In this document: positions 8,806-16,600 of the stretch, in pieces
Position numbering within the stretch: the first letter of the stretch is position 1
How the letters are laid out: every line of letters starts with the position of its first letter
DNA from: an uncultured Flavobacteriales bacterium
GTDB taxonomy: Bacteria > Bacteroidota > Bacteroidia > Flavobacteriales > Schleiferiaceae
NCBI GenBank assembly: GCA_905478295.1
Contig: CAJQHZ010000053.1
Coordinates: forward strand, 1 to 35,928
Direction of reading: 5' to 3'
Length of the DNA stretch: 35,928 nucleotides
Program-made: the position numbers and the translations under genes
The notes under the pieces: generated by a model
Told to the model about the DNA's origin: nothing
Seen by the model: the letters and a program-made list of their open reading frames with translations, nothing else
Databases searched by the model: none

Positions 8806-10043
8806 GAGGGGAGGCCAGCTAAAAGGGTTTGTTCAATGTGATTGGTCCCGAAATCGTAACAGATGTATTCTAGGGAAGGGATTTCTTTGGTAATTAAAAT
8901 GTCCGCATCTTTTCCAACAGCGATACTGCCTTTACGATCGCTAAGGTTAAGGGCTGCTGCACCGTTGAGAGTGGCGGCGTTCAATGCCTCTGCCGGAGTC
9001 ATTTTCATTTTTGCACAGGCCATATTACAGACCAATTGCATGTTGCCCCCCGGTGACGAACCTGGGTTGTAGTCCGTAGCCAATGCAACCAGTGTATCTT
9101 CCTCAATGAGTTGTCGTGCAGGCGCATAGTGGATGCCTAAAAAGTAGCTGCAGGAAGGTAAAAGTGTCGCAATAGTGTCGCTGCCATGCAAGGATTTTAA
9201 GGCCTCCAGAGACATTACCTCTAAATGATCGACACTTAGTGCTCCGGCCTCCACCGCCATTTGAATGCCGCCGATATCATAAAATTGGTTGACATGGATT
9301 TTAAGCGGTAAGTCGTTTGCAGCGCTCGCTTCGATCAGGTGCTCCAGTGCGGTAAGTTTGAAATAATCCCGTTCGATGAATCCGTCAAGGAATTGGGCCA
9401 AACCTTCTGCTTTTATTGTGGGTAAACATGCATCAAGCATGTACTCTGTGTACGTAGCGTTGTTCATGCCCTTCGTCTTCGCCCAGGAAGGCAGGGCATG
9501 TGCAGCCAAAAATGTTGGTACTAAGGTTGCATTAGAAGCTTCGTTAAGCGCTTTGATGGTACGGAGCATCTTGAGTTCGTTTTCAGGATCTAAACCGTAT
9601 CCACTTTTAATTTCAAGTGTACCTGTGCCGTTTGCAATCAATCTATTTAGGCGTAGCGCACTCTGACGCTGCATTTCGTCCTGTGTAGTTGCAGCGACAC
9701 GTCCGGCACTATTTAAAATACCACCACCTGCTGCAGCAATCTCCTCATAGCTGGCGCCTTTGAGTCGGAGGTTGAATTCTTGTTCTCTGGTTCCTGCATA
9801 AACCAAGTGACTGTGCGAATCAACAAATGCAGGTAGAACGCATCTGCCGGTTAGGTCTTGAGTGGTCGTTTCGTCTTGGGGACATTCACTCATTGGTCCA
9901 AATTCCTCGATTTTTCCATTGCGTAAGGTTAAAAACGCATTTTCTATCAAAGGAAATTGGTCCAGTGCTTTACCTCGTAAGGCTTTTGTATTCAGCGGGT
10001 GCACGCCACCGAGCTGCTTAATATTTATGAGTCTAAGGTTCAT
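8802..10043 (-). CDS. hutI: Imidazolonepropionase
   Basis: Hydrolyses 4-imidazolone-5-propionate to N-formimidoyl-L-glutamate, the third step of histidine degradation; a cytosolic amidohydrolase. The 413 residues carry the metal site: His77 and His79 in DSHSHL, His250 in HVNQFYD, His273 in VDHLEV and Asp324 in ATDYNPG. Substrate-binding segments (YAGTREQEF, KSGYGLD, NPGSSPGGNMQL) are also intact. It is the first gene of the minus-strand run and starts 45 nt from the divergent aroC start. hutH and hutU, which supply its substrate, are not in this window. Its ATG is preceded by AGG and by a -7-like box TAACATTG ending 4 nt before the start. Confidence 0.95.
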   Translation of the reverse strand: MNLRLINIKQLGGVHPLNTKALRGKALDQFPLIENAFLTLRNGKIEEFGPMSECPQDETTTQDLTGRCVLPAFVDSHSHLVYAGTREQEFNLRLKGASYEEIAAAGGGILNSAGRVAATTQDEMQRQSALRLNRLIANGTGTLEIKSGYGLDPENELKMLRTIKALNEASNATLVPTFLAAHALPSWAKTKGMNNATYTEYMLDACLPTIKAEGLAQFLDGFIERDYFKLTALEHLIEASAANDLPLKIHVNQFYDIGGIQMAVEAGALSVDHLEVMSLEALKSLHGSDTIATLLPSCSYFLGIHYAPARQLIEEDTLVALATDYNPGSSPGGNMQLVCNMACAKMKMTPAEALNAATLNGAAALNLSDRKGSIAVGKDADILITKEIPSLEYICYDFGTNHIEQTLLAGLPS

Positions 10044-10088
10044 ACCTCAATGTTACGAAGAATGCTTTGTGTTTCCTACATTAGTGGC
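10044..10088. promoter_or_regulatory. Divergent hutI/aroC promoter region
   Basis: The two ATG codons are separated by only 45 nt. For hutI the minus strand reads TAACATTG (10055 to 10048), one mismatch from TAnnTTTG, then AGGT and ATG. For aroC the plus strand reads TACATTAG (10077-10084), one mismatch, then TGGC and ATG. Clear -33 elements were not found, so these are candidate boxes only. Confidence 0.4.
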
Positions 10089-11153
10089 ATGTCCGGAAAC
10101 ACATTTGGAAAATCATTAGTCCTCACTACTTATGGCGAAAGCCATGGTGATCAAATCGGGGGTATTTTAGATGGCATGCCATCAGGAATTACGGTTGATA
10201 CAGCAGAAGTTCAGCGGGAATTGGACCGCAGAAAACCAGGTCAAAGTTCGCTCACTACAGCGCGTACAGAGCATGATCTGGTCCGCTTTCACAGCGGTAT
10301 TTTTGAAGGTAAAACAACGGGTACTCCTATTGCCTTCTCCATCTTAAACAAAGATCAGCGCAGTAAGGATTACGGTGCGCTTGAAAAAGTGTATCGCCCT
10401 TCCCATGCAGATTATGTATATGATGCGAAGTACGGTCATCGCGATCATAGAGGTGGTGGCAGATCTTCAGCGCGCGAGACAGCCTGCAGAGTCGTTGCGG
10501 GTGCATTGGCGGGCTTAGTCATTCCGGATGTTACAGTGAAGGCTTGGACTTCAGCTGTAGGTCCGGTGGAACTGAAAACGAATTGGCAACATCTAGATCT
10601 CTCGGCGGTAGATAGCCATCCTACGAGATGTCCTGAAGCATCGGTAGCGGACGAAATGGCGTCTTATATCGCACATGTTCGCGACGAAAAAGATAGTACT
10701 GGTGGTGTAATCTCAGCAGTTGCTACTGGCCTTGCAGTAGGTTGGGGAGCACCCGTTTATGATAAACTGCAAGCAGATTTGGCCAAAGCGCTGATGGGAA
10801 TAAATGCGGTCAAAGGCTTCGAAATAGGTTCGGGTTTTGCCGCGGCAGAAATGCTGGGGTCTCAACACAACGATGAAATCGGCGCCAATTTTGAAACTAA
10901 AACAAACAACGCAGGAGGAATTGTAGGCGGTCTTAGCAATGGGGCGCCACTAGAATTGCGTGTTGCTTTTAAACCTGTGGCCACCATAGGTAAAGAACAA
11001 AATACAGTGAATAGCGATGGAAAATCTGTTTCGCTTACGGCAAAAGGTAGACACGATCCCTGCGTAGTACCACGTGCGGTTCCCATTGTAGAGGCAATGA
11101 TAAAATTGGTCCTTGCTGATCACTACTTAAGAAATCTAAAATATACTCGATGA
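10089..11153 (+). CDS. aroC: Chorismate synthase
   Basis: Converts 5-enolpyruvylshikimate 3-phosphate to chorismate using reduced FMN, the last common step of aromatic synthesis. The 354 residues carry all family signatures: MSGNTFG at the start, TTYGESHG, the FMN-binding GHRDHRGGGRSSARET block and the C-terminal RHDPCVVPRAVPI. An open frame extends to 9999, inside hutI, but the ATG at 10089 matches the conserved N-terminus exactly and is preferred. The stop overlaps the next gene's ATG as ATGA (11150-11153), so the symporter and aroC are co-transcribed although unrelated in pathway. The other shikimate gene here, aroQ (22182), is about 11 kb away and not linked. Confidence 0.95.
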   Translation: MSGNTFGKSLVLTTYGESHGDQIGGILDGMPSGITVDTAEVQRELDRRKPGQSSLTTARTEHDLVRFHSGIFEGKTTGTPIAFSILNKDQRSKDYGALEKVYRPSHADYVYDAKYGHRDHRGGGRSSARETACRVVAGALAGLVIPDVTVKAWTSAVGPVELKTNWQHLDLSAVDSHPTRCPEASVADEMASYIAHVRDEKDSTGGVISAVATGLAVGWGAPVYDKLQADLAKALMGINAVKGFEIGSGFAAAEMLGSQHNDEIGANFETKTNNAGGIVGGLSNGAPLELRVAFKPVATIGKEQNTVNSDGKSVSLTAKGRHDPCVVPRAVPIVEAMIKLVLADHYLRNLKYTR

Positions 11154-12592
11154 AAAAACCGTCACTACCTGTACAAATCATAATAGGTCTAGTCTTAGGG
11201 ATTCTTTGGGCATTGCTTAGCTCTTCAATGGGCTGGAGCGATTTTACCATCGATTGGATCGCACCCTTTGGGACCATATTTATCAACCTATTGAAACTCA
11301 TTGCCATTCCTTTGGTATTGTTTTCAATCATCGCGGGTATAGGGAATCTGAGTGATACAGCAACATTGGGTCGTATGGGGGTTAAAACTTTAGCCTTGTA
11401 CATAGGTTCTACGGTGCTCGCTGCAGCCATGGGGATGTTTATTGCGAATACGTTTAACCCAGGAAAGCAGGCATCTGAGGAGCAATTAAAGATCAACCGA
11501 CTCGCTTATGAATTGTGGGTAAATGAGAGCGAAGGGGTCGAATATTTTGATGATATCCGATTATTGAATGATCCGACCATGGCCACCTATCTTACCGATG
11601 CACAAAGCGCCTTAGCGGAGCAGCAAAGCAACGAAGAGCTCAATGCTAAAATGTCCGTATTGAAGAATAAGAAAGAGACGGGGCCGCTCCAATTCTTCGT
11701 AGATATGGTGCCTTCGAATATTTTTCTGTCCTTCAACGACAGCCTAATGCTTCAAGTCATCTTCTTCGCCATCTTCTTTGGTATTGTTATGGTCATGCTG
11801 CCCAATGCTCAAATGCAGCCGGTCGCAGCCATCATCAACGGATTCTCAGACATCTTTATTAAAATGGTCGATGTGGTTATGAAGGGTGCTCCGTTCTTCG
11901 TTTTCGCACTACTCGCAGGGAAACTTGCAGAAATGGCTGGCGATGAACCCGGCCGATTGGTTGAGATTTTCAAAGCACTAGGTGCCTACACAGGCTATAC
12001 CATATTAGGACTGCTCATCATGATTCTGTTGCTTTATCCGGCCGTTATTGCATTTTTAGTCCATCGTAAAACGAATATGGGTTATTGGAAAAGCTGGGGC
12101 TACTTTATGCGTGGAATTCGTCCTGCCCAGTTGCTGGCTTTTTCCACGAGTTCAACGGCGGCAACGCTTCCCGTAACCATGGATTGTGTTCGTGATAATT
12201 TAGGCGTTGATGAAGAGATCGGTTCTTTTGTATTACCTGTGGGCGCTACCATCAACATGGACGGAACCGCCTTGTATCAGACTGTGGCTGTAATTTTCAT
12301 GGCCCAATTCCACATGATCGATCTCAGCCTCGGTCAACAAGCTACGATCATTCTAATGGCGACATTAGGCTCCATTGGCGCTGCTTCTGTACCTTCTGCC
12401 GGAATGATCATGCTCATCCCCATTCTCGAGAGTGTGGGTCTAAACCCAGCGTGGATCGCAATTATTTTCCCGGTCGATCGCATTATAGATATGGTGCGTA
12501 CGGTATTGAATCTCACGGGAGATGCTTCTGTAAGCACCATCATTGCGTTGTCGGAAGATAAATTTAAGGTAGTCGACCAAGCGGAACTGTAA
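11150..12592 (+). CDS. Dicarboxylate/amino acid:cation symporter (Glt/DAACS family)
   Basis: An inner-membrane elevator-type transporter of 480 residues. Core elements of the GltPh fold are present: the HP1 serine motif (STSSTAATLP, about 332-341), NMDGT (369-373) in TM7, HP2 (GSIGAASVPSAG, about 407-418) and TM8 with Asp447, Arg450, Thr451, Asn454 and Asp458. Arg450 aligns with GltPh Arg397, which binds the side-chain carboxylate, so an acidic amino acid or C4-dicarboxylate is the likely substrate, driven by Na+ or H+. A hydrophilic, helix-prone insertion of about 70 residues (about 106-178) lies between TM3 and TM4. Its ends overlap aroC (ATGA) and the OmpA-family gene (TAATG). Confidence 0.9.
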   Translation: MKKPSLPVQIIIGLVLGILWALLSSSMGWSDFTIDWIAPFGTIFINLLKLIAIPLVLFSIIAGIGNLSDTATLGRMGVKTLALYIGSTVLAAAMGMFIANTFNPGKQASEEQLKINRLAYELWVNESEGVEYFDDIRLLNDPTMATYLTDAQSALAEQQSNEELNAKMSVLKNKKETGPLQFFVDMVPSNIFLSFNDSLMLQVIFFAIFFGIVMVMLPNAQMQPVAAIINGFSDIFIKMVDVVMKGAPFFVFALLAGKLAEMAGDEPGRLVEIFKALGAYTGYTILGLLIMILLLYPAVIAFLVHRKTNMGYWKSWGYFMRGIRPAQLLAFSTSSTAATLPVTMDCVRDNLGVDEEIGSFVLPVGATINMDGTALYQTVAVIFMAQFHMIDLSLGQQATIILMATLGSIGAASVPSAGMIMLIPILESVGLNPAWIAIIFPVDRIIDMVRTVLNLTGDASVSTIIALSEDKFKVVDQAEL

Positions 12593-14589
12593 TGCGTAAG
12601 GTACTTTTATTACTCATTATACTGGCGAGTTCATCACTCTCGGCCCAGCTGGGCAAGGCAGAATTAGGGGATTATTGTGGTGACGATCACGCCAGTCCTT
12701 CCCGTCAAATTCAAAAGGGTTTGCAAGCTTTGAATAAAGGCGATTACCCCAACGCAGGGGTCTACATTGGTGCGGCTCTGCGTCAAAATGAAGCGGACCA
12801 ACACGCATTGTACTTGAGAGGTGAATGGGCTATGCGAACGGGTAAATTCCCCGTTGCCGAGGGCAGTTGGAAGCGACTGGTGAAACGCTGTCCCGGATAT
12901 AAACCCGATTTACTTTTTTTCATTGCCACATTAGCTATTGAAGCAGGCAGACCTGAAGAGGCAGAGCGCTATCTGGAACAATGGTTTCAAAGAGACGATA
13001 GAGAATTAGGCTATGAGAAAGAAGCTGAAAAAATGCTATCAGAAATAAACTTAAAAGAGTACTTCCTTGCGTCTCCCGTGCCATTTGATCCAAAGCCCGC
13101 CCGCAATGTAAATACAAGATGGGATGAGTATCTGGCAGCATTAACTCCAGACGGATCTACCATGTATTTTACCCGCCGCAGTAAAAAGAAGAATAAATAC
13201 GACGGACCGGGCGCTCAGGTGAGAAGCGTTGAGGAATTTAGTAGTGCCGCGTCCACTGGTGAGCATCAGGGCATGCCTGCTTTCGAAGAAGGGACAGCCC
13301 TAGAAGCTCCATTTAATAACCAGTACAACGAGGGTGGCCCGTCTATAACAGCGGATAATAGATTCATGGTATTCACCATTTGTGAGCGCAATCCTAAAAC
13401 TGGGGTACGGAATTGCGATTTGTATTATACTTCCTATGAATACGGCGGGTGGAATGGTATTCGTCCCATGCCGGAGGAGATTAACCGACCTGGAAGTTGG
13501 GAAAGTCAACCTTCCATAAGTCCTAACGGAGACGTTTTGTATTTCACTAGCGATCGTGTAGGCGGATACGGCGGTTTAGACCTGTATCGCAGTGCAAGAG
13601 ATGCCAACGGAAATTGGGGCGTCCCAGAAAACTTAGGAGCTGCGGTGAACACGAAGAAAAATGAAAAGAGCCCCTTCATTCACCCGGATAGTGAAAGTCT
13701 GTACTTCGCCTCAGATGGTCATCCTGGTATGGGTGGGTACGATTTATTCAAAATTCAAGTTGTGCAGCGGAGCGCGCTATGGGGCAAGCCAATGAATTTA
13801 GGCTATCCCATCAATACAGAAGGCGATGAAATAGGTTTGATGGTTACTTTGGACGGTCAGAAAGCCTACTTTGCTTCCAATAAGATCAACCAATCCAATG
13901 GTTGGGATATTTACTTTTTTGATTTATACGAAGCCGTTCAGCCTGAAGAAGTAGTATTCGTTAAAGGCCAATTAATAATTGATCAATTCGCTTCTGACGA
14001 AGATCCAAAAGTCCTTTTGAAAAATAGTATGACTGGCGAAAGCCAACAACTGCAATTGAGTCGCGATGATAATAGCTTCGTGGCGGTAGTTAAAAAAGAA
14101 GAAGCCCAGCAGGTTTTGCTCCAGCTTGAGGCCAAAAAAGCTGCATTTAGTGCGGCACCCATTCGTTTAGCTCCTAATCTTGATGCAGAAGGCGTGCTCC
14201 AAAATGAAGTGTCTATTGAGTTAGAACACAAAGACTTGGAATCGGGTGAGGCTTATCTCATACCGCACATCCTCTTTGAAACAGCCTCTGATCGATTGGA
14301 TGCGCAGAGTGAATTATTGATTGCTTCCTTTGCACAATATCTTTTGGGAGCACCTAGTCTCCGCGTTCAGATACAAGGCCATACGGACAATGTCGGTGAC
14401 GCTAGCGCGAATCTTGATTTATCGAAGCGTCGAGCGAAACGGGTAGCCGAGACCATAATTGACCTTGGTGTGAGCGCGAATCGCATTAGCCACGGCGGTT
14501 ATGGCGAAAGCAGGCCAGTGGCTAGCAATGATTCTGAAGTGGGTAGGTCCCAGAATAGGAGAACGGTCTTTGTTGTTACTGCATTATAA
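12592..14589 (+). CDS. OmpA-family protein with TPR and PD40/WD40-like repeats
   Basis: A 665-residue envelope protein: signal peptide ending near SLSAQ (18-19), a TPR-like helical region (about 38-155), a beta-propeller-type region with PD40 repeats (YFTSDRVGGYGGLDLY, YFASDGHPGMGGYDLF and YFASNKINQSNGWDIY, between about 180 and 450), and a C-terminal OmpA domain (about 555-662) with the peptidoglycan-binding motif GHTDNVGDASANLDLSKRRA. This architecture is common in Bacteroidota, where related proteins (PorE/PG1058-like) anchor T9SS or envelope complexes to peptidoglycan. Whether this one is PorE cannot be said, because such proteins occur in several paralogues. The ATG overlaps the symporter stop by one base. 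A terminator follows at 14610-14640. Confidence 0.88.
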   Translation: MRKVLLLLIILASSSLSAQLGKAELGDYCGDDHASPSRQIQKGLQALNKGDYPNAGVYIGAALRQNEADQHALYLRGEWAMRTGKFPVAEGSWKRLVKRCPGYKPDLLFFIATLAIEAGRPEEAERYLEQWFQRDDRELGYEKEAEKMLSEINLKEYFLASPVPFDPKPARNVNTRWDEYLAALTPDGSTMYFTRRSKKKNKYDGPGAQVRSVEEFSSAASTGEHQGMPAFEEGTALEAPFNNQYNEGGPSITADNRFMVFTICERNPKTGVRNCDLYYTSYEYGGWNGIRPMPEEINRPGSWESQPSISPNGDVLYFTSDRVGGYGGLDLYRSARDANGNWGVPENLGAAVNTKKNEKSPFIHPDSESLYFASDGHPGMGGYDLFKIQVVQRSALWGKPMNLGYPINTEGDEIGLMVTLDGQKAYFASNKINQSNGWDIYFFDLYEAVQPEEVVFVKGQLIIDQFASDEDPKVLLKNSMTGESQQLQLSRDDNSFVAVVKKEEAQQVLLQLEAKKAAFSAAPIRLAPNLDAEGVLQNEVSIELEHKDLESGEAYLIPHILFETASDRLDAQSELLIASFAQYLLGAPSLRVQIQGHTDNVGDASANLDLSKRRAKRVAETIIDLGVSANRISHGGYGESRPVASNDSEVGRSQNRRTVFVVTAL

Positions 14590-14609
14590 AACGAGGGAGG
14601 AGCCAAAAA

Positions 14610-14640
14610 AAATCCCCAACTGCGCTGCAATTGGGGATTT
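14610..14640. terminator. Bidirectional terminator between OmpA-family gene and rplS
   Basis: A perfect 10-bp stem (AAATCCCCAA/TTGGGGATTT) with an 11-nt loop lies between two convergent genes. On the minus strand it is followed by eight Ts, so it is a strong terminator for rplS. On the plus strand the T tract is only three bases beyond the stem core, so it is weaker for the OmpA-family gene. Confidence 0.88.
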
Positions 14641-14660
14641 CAATGTGTTCTGTGGTCGGT

Positions 14661-15008
14661 CTAGTAACGACGCTCTTTAATACGAGCAGCTTTACCAGTA
14701 AGCTCACGTTGGTAGAAGATACGTGCACGACGCACTTTACCTTTTTTGTTGATTTCGATTTTCTCTATCGCAGGAAGATTCACTGGAAAAATACGCTCAA
14801 CACCTACGTTACCGCTCATTTTACGTATAGTAAAAGTTTCAGTAACGCCTGAACCTCTGCGCTGTAAAACAACACCGCGGAAGAACTGTGTACGTGTTTT
14901 TTCACCTTCGGTGATCTTGTAGTATACCGTAATGGTATCACCTGCTGCAAATTCTGGAAGGTCTTTCTTGCCTACGAATTCGTCTTGTACAAACTGGACT
15001 AAATCCAT
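14661..15008 (-). CDS. rplS: 50S ribosomal protein L19
   Basis: bL19, located at the 30S-50S interface. The 115-residue sequence has the family's pattern: GDTITVYYKITEGEKTRTQ, FRGVVLQRRGSG, ETFTIRKMS, GVERIFPVN and the basic C-terminus RRARIFYQRELTGKAARIKE. The start at 15008 gives the standard N-terminus. It lies 104 nt downstream of ndk on the same strand instead of in the usual rpsP-rimM-trmD-rplS operon of other phyla; isolation of rplS is common in Bacteroidota. The spacer before it contains three hairpins (15047-15109), a candidate autoregulatory leader. Terminated at 14610-14640. Confidence 0.98.
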   Translation of the reverse strand: MDLVQFVQDEFVGKKDLPEFAAGDTITVYYKITEGEKTRTQFFRGVVLQRRGSGVTETFTIRKMSGNVGVERIFPVNLPAIEKIEINKKGKVRRARIFYQRELTGKAARIKERRY

Positions 15009-15112
15009 GAGTATAAAAATTAACTATTACCGTGGGCCAACATTCACAACTCTTGCCAGAGGTTGACACTCAGTCCCCTTTCGGGACGGCGAAATTAGTA
15101 AATAATTTCTGA
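15009..15112 (-). promoter_or_regulatory. Structured leader upstream of rplS (candidate r-protein leader)
   Basis: Reading the minus strand from the ndk stop, three hairpins follow each other: 15109-15091 (GAAATTA/TAATTTC, 7 bp, 5-nt loop), 15087-15073 (GTCCC/GGGAC, loop GAAAG) and 15065-15047 (CAA plus CTCT pairing with AGAG and TTG, one bulged C, loop GGCA). About 35 unpaired nt then lead to the L19 start. None has a U tract, so they do not look like an ndk terminator. Ribosomal protein genes are often controlled by such 5' structures binding their own product. Confidence 0.5.
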
Positions 15113-15532
15113 TTAAAACTGCTCGCGACCTGCAAAGTGGAAATCACCCTCGATTTGAGCGTTTTCGGCACTGTCAGAACCGTGTACAGCGTTTTCACCG
15201 ATACTTTTTGCAAAGCGTGCACGAATAGTACCTTCTGCAGCTTCAGCAGGGTTGGTTGCACCGATAAGCGTACGGAAATCTTCAACCGCATTGTCTTTTT
15301 CAAGAATTGCTGCAACGATAGGACCTGATGTCATGAATGCAACAAGTTCGCCGAAAAACGGACGCTCGCTGTGAACGGCGTAAAAGGCTTCAGCATCTGC
15401 TTTTGACAACTGAGTCAGTTTCATTGCTGAAATACGGAATCCTGCTTCGTTGATTTGGTTTAAGATTGCTCCAATGTGACCGTCGCGTACAGCGTCCGGT
15501 TTAATCATTGTTAGGGTCTTAGTTCCTGCCAT
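15113..15532 (-). CDS. ndk: Nucleoside diphosphate kinase
   Basis: Transfers the gamma phosphate of ATP to other (d)NDPs through a phosphohistidine. The 139-residue protein shows the N-terminal [12 protein letters not shown], the RPFF loop for nucleotide binding, the [18 protein letters not shown] block and the active-site motif [12 protein letters not shown] with the catalytic His. Start at 15532 matches the family. Preceded by the -7 box TACCTTTG on the minus strand (15570 to 15563), giving a short leader of about 25 nt. Probably co-transcribed with rplS, with the hairpin-rich spacer in between. Confidence 0.97.
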   Translation of the reverse strand: MAGTKTLTMIKPDAVRDGHIGAILNQINEAGFRISAMKLTQLSKADAEAFYAVHSERPFFGELVAFMTSGPIVAAILEKDNAVEDFRTLIGATNPAEAAEGTIRARFAKSIGENAVHGSDSAENAQIEGDFHFAGREQF

Positions 15533-15562
15533 TTTATTTGAGTTTTTCTAAATTTCGGACCG

Positions 15563-15589
15563 CAAAGGTACACTTTTCTTGCACCTTTG
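15563..15589. promoter_or_regulatory. Divergent ndk/nrnA promoter with inverted -7 boxes
   Basis: CAAAGGT (15563-15569) and ACCTTTG (15583-15589) form an inverted repeat. On the minus strand the first reads TACCTTTG, an exact match to the Bacteroidota -7 consensus TAnnTTTG, facing ndk (start 15532). On the plus strand the second reads CACCTTTG, one mismatch, facing nrnA (start 15608). A properly spaced -33 TTG is not obvious on either side. Confidence 0.6.
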
Positions 15590-15607
15590 TTGTAGACTTA
15601 CAACACT

Positions 15608-16600
15608 ATGAAAGAAATTAGACTTGACGGTTTTACCGAAGCATTGGCTAAGAGCAGCAATATTGTGATCACGAACCATACGAATCCAGATGGAGACGCT
15701 ATGGGAAGTGCACTCGCTTTAGCCCATGTATTTAAAGGTTTGGGAAAAAACGTGAGTGTGATTGTGCCTAATCCGTATCCGAAGTTTTTGTGGCACTTGC
15801 AAGGCAACGATGCTGTCATGATTTACAGCAACGGGAAAAAATTGGCCAACCGAAAGATTGCAGAAGCAGATATGCTCTTTCATCTAGATTACAACGCCTA
15901 CGGTCGAGCTGCAGATATGGAAGAGGCGTTAAGGAATGCAACGGGCAAAAAGGTGATGATTGACCACCACCAGCAACCTGAAGATTGGCCTGATTTTATG
16001 TACAGCGATACTTCCATGAGTTCCACTTGTCAAATGATTTATGAGTTCTGTGAAATGTACGATTGGACCGGACACTTAGATAAAGGCAGTGCTGAATGTT
16101 TGTATACCGGAATAGTTACCGATACAGGTAGTTTTAAGTACAGCGCAACATCGTCTAGAACGCACGAGGTAGCGGGTAAGTTATTAGATTTAGGTGTAGA
16201 AAGTCAAGAAGTTCAAAACAGTATTTTCGATGCGCAACCTATTGCACGATTGCGCCTGTTGGGTGCGATGCTTGATCAATTGGAAACGAACGCATCCGGC
16301 ACTATTGTTCTATTGTACCTCAGTCAGTCGCAATGCGAATCGCTGGGCTATGAAAAGGGAATTTCGGAAGGTTTTGTGAATTATGGATTGAGCATCGAAG
16401 GTGCACAGATGACGCTATTTATGCGTGAAGAAGAAGGTGTTGTGAAATTGTCCCTTCGCAGCAAAGGAATAATCGATGTGAATGAAATTGCCCGTACATC
16501 GTTTAATGGCGGTGGGCATAAAAATGCAGCAGGAGGGAAGCTAGAAATGGCATTGCCCGAAGCTTTGGCATACGCTAAGAAGGTATTCGCATGGGACTAA
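15608..16600 (+). CDS. nrnA: Bifunctional oligoribonuclease/PAP phosphatase, DHH family (NrnA-like)
   Basis: A 330-residue DHH-DHHA1 phosphoesterase that degrades 2-5 nt RNAs and, in characterised homologues, dephosphorylates 3'-phosphoadenosine 5'-phosphate. Manganese ligands are seen in NHTNPDGDAMGS (His24, Asp28, Asp30) and in IDHHQQPEDW (Asp119, His120, His121). The C-terminal DHHA1 substrate motif GGGHKNAAGG lies at about 302-311. Its end overlaps the start of the FKBP lipoprotein gene by 10 nt, a layout commonly seen around gldI in Flavobacteriia. Promoter box CACCTTTG at 15582-15589. Confidence 0.93.
   Translation: MKEIRLDGFTEALAKSSNIVITNHTNPDGDAMGSALALAHVFKGLGKNVSVIVPNPYPKFLWHLQGNDAVMIYSNGKKLANRKIAEADMLFHLDYNAYGRAADMEEALRNATGKKVMIDHHQQPEDWPDFMYSDTSMSSTCQMIYEFCEMYDWTGHLDKGSAECLYTGIVTDTGSFKYSATSSRTHEVAGKLLDLGVESQEVQNSIFDAQPIARLRLLGAMLDQLETNASGTIVLLYLSQSQCESLGYEKGISEGFVNYGLSIEGAQMTLFMREEEGVVKLSLRSKGIIDVNEIARTSFNGGGHKNAAGGKLEMALPEALAYAKKVFAWD

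Noticed and set aside
9999-10088. A longer N-terminus for chorismate synthase starting inside hutI
   Set aside because: The 30 extra residues are not part of the family, and the ATG at 10089 gives the universal MSGNTFG start.
16591-16600. Overlap of nrnA and the FKBP gene as a frameshift of a single fusion gene
   Set aside because: Each protein is complete, with its own proper C-terminus and its own lipoprotein signal.
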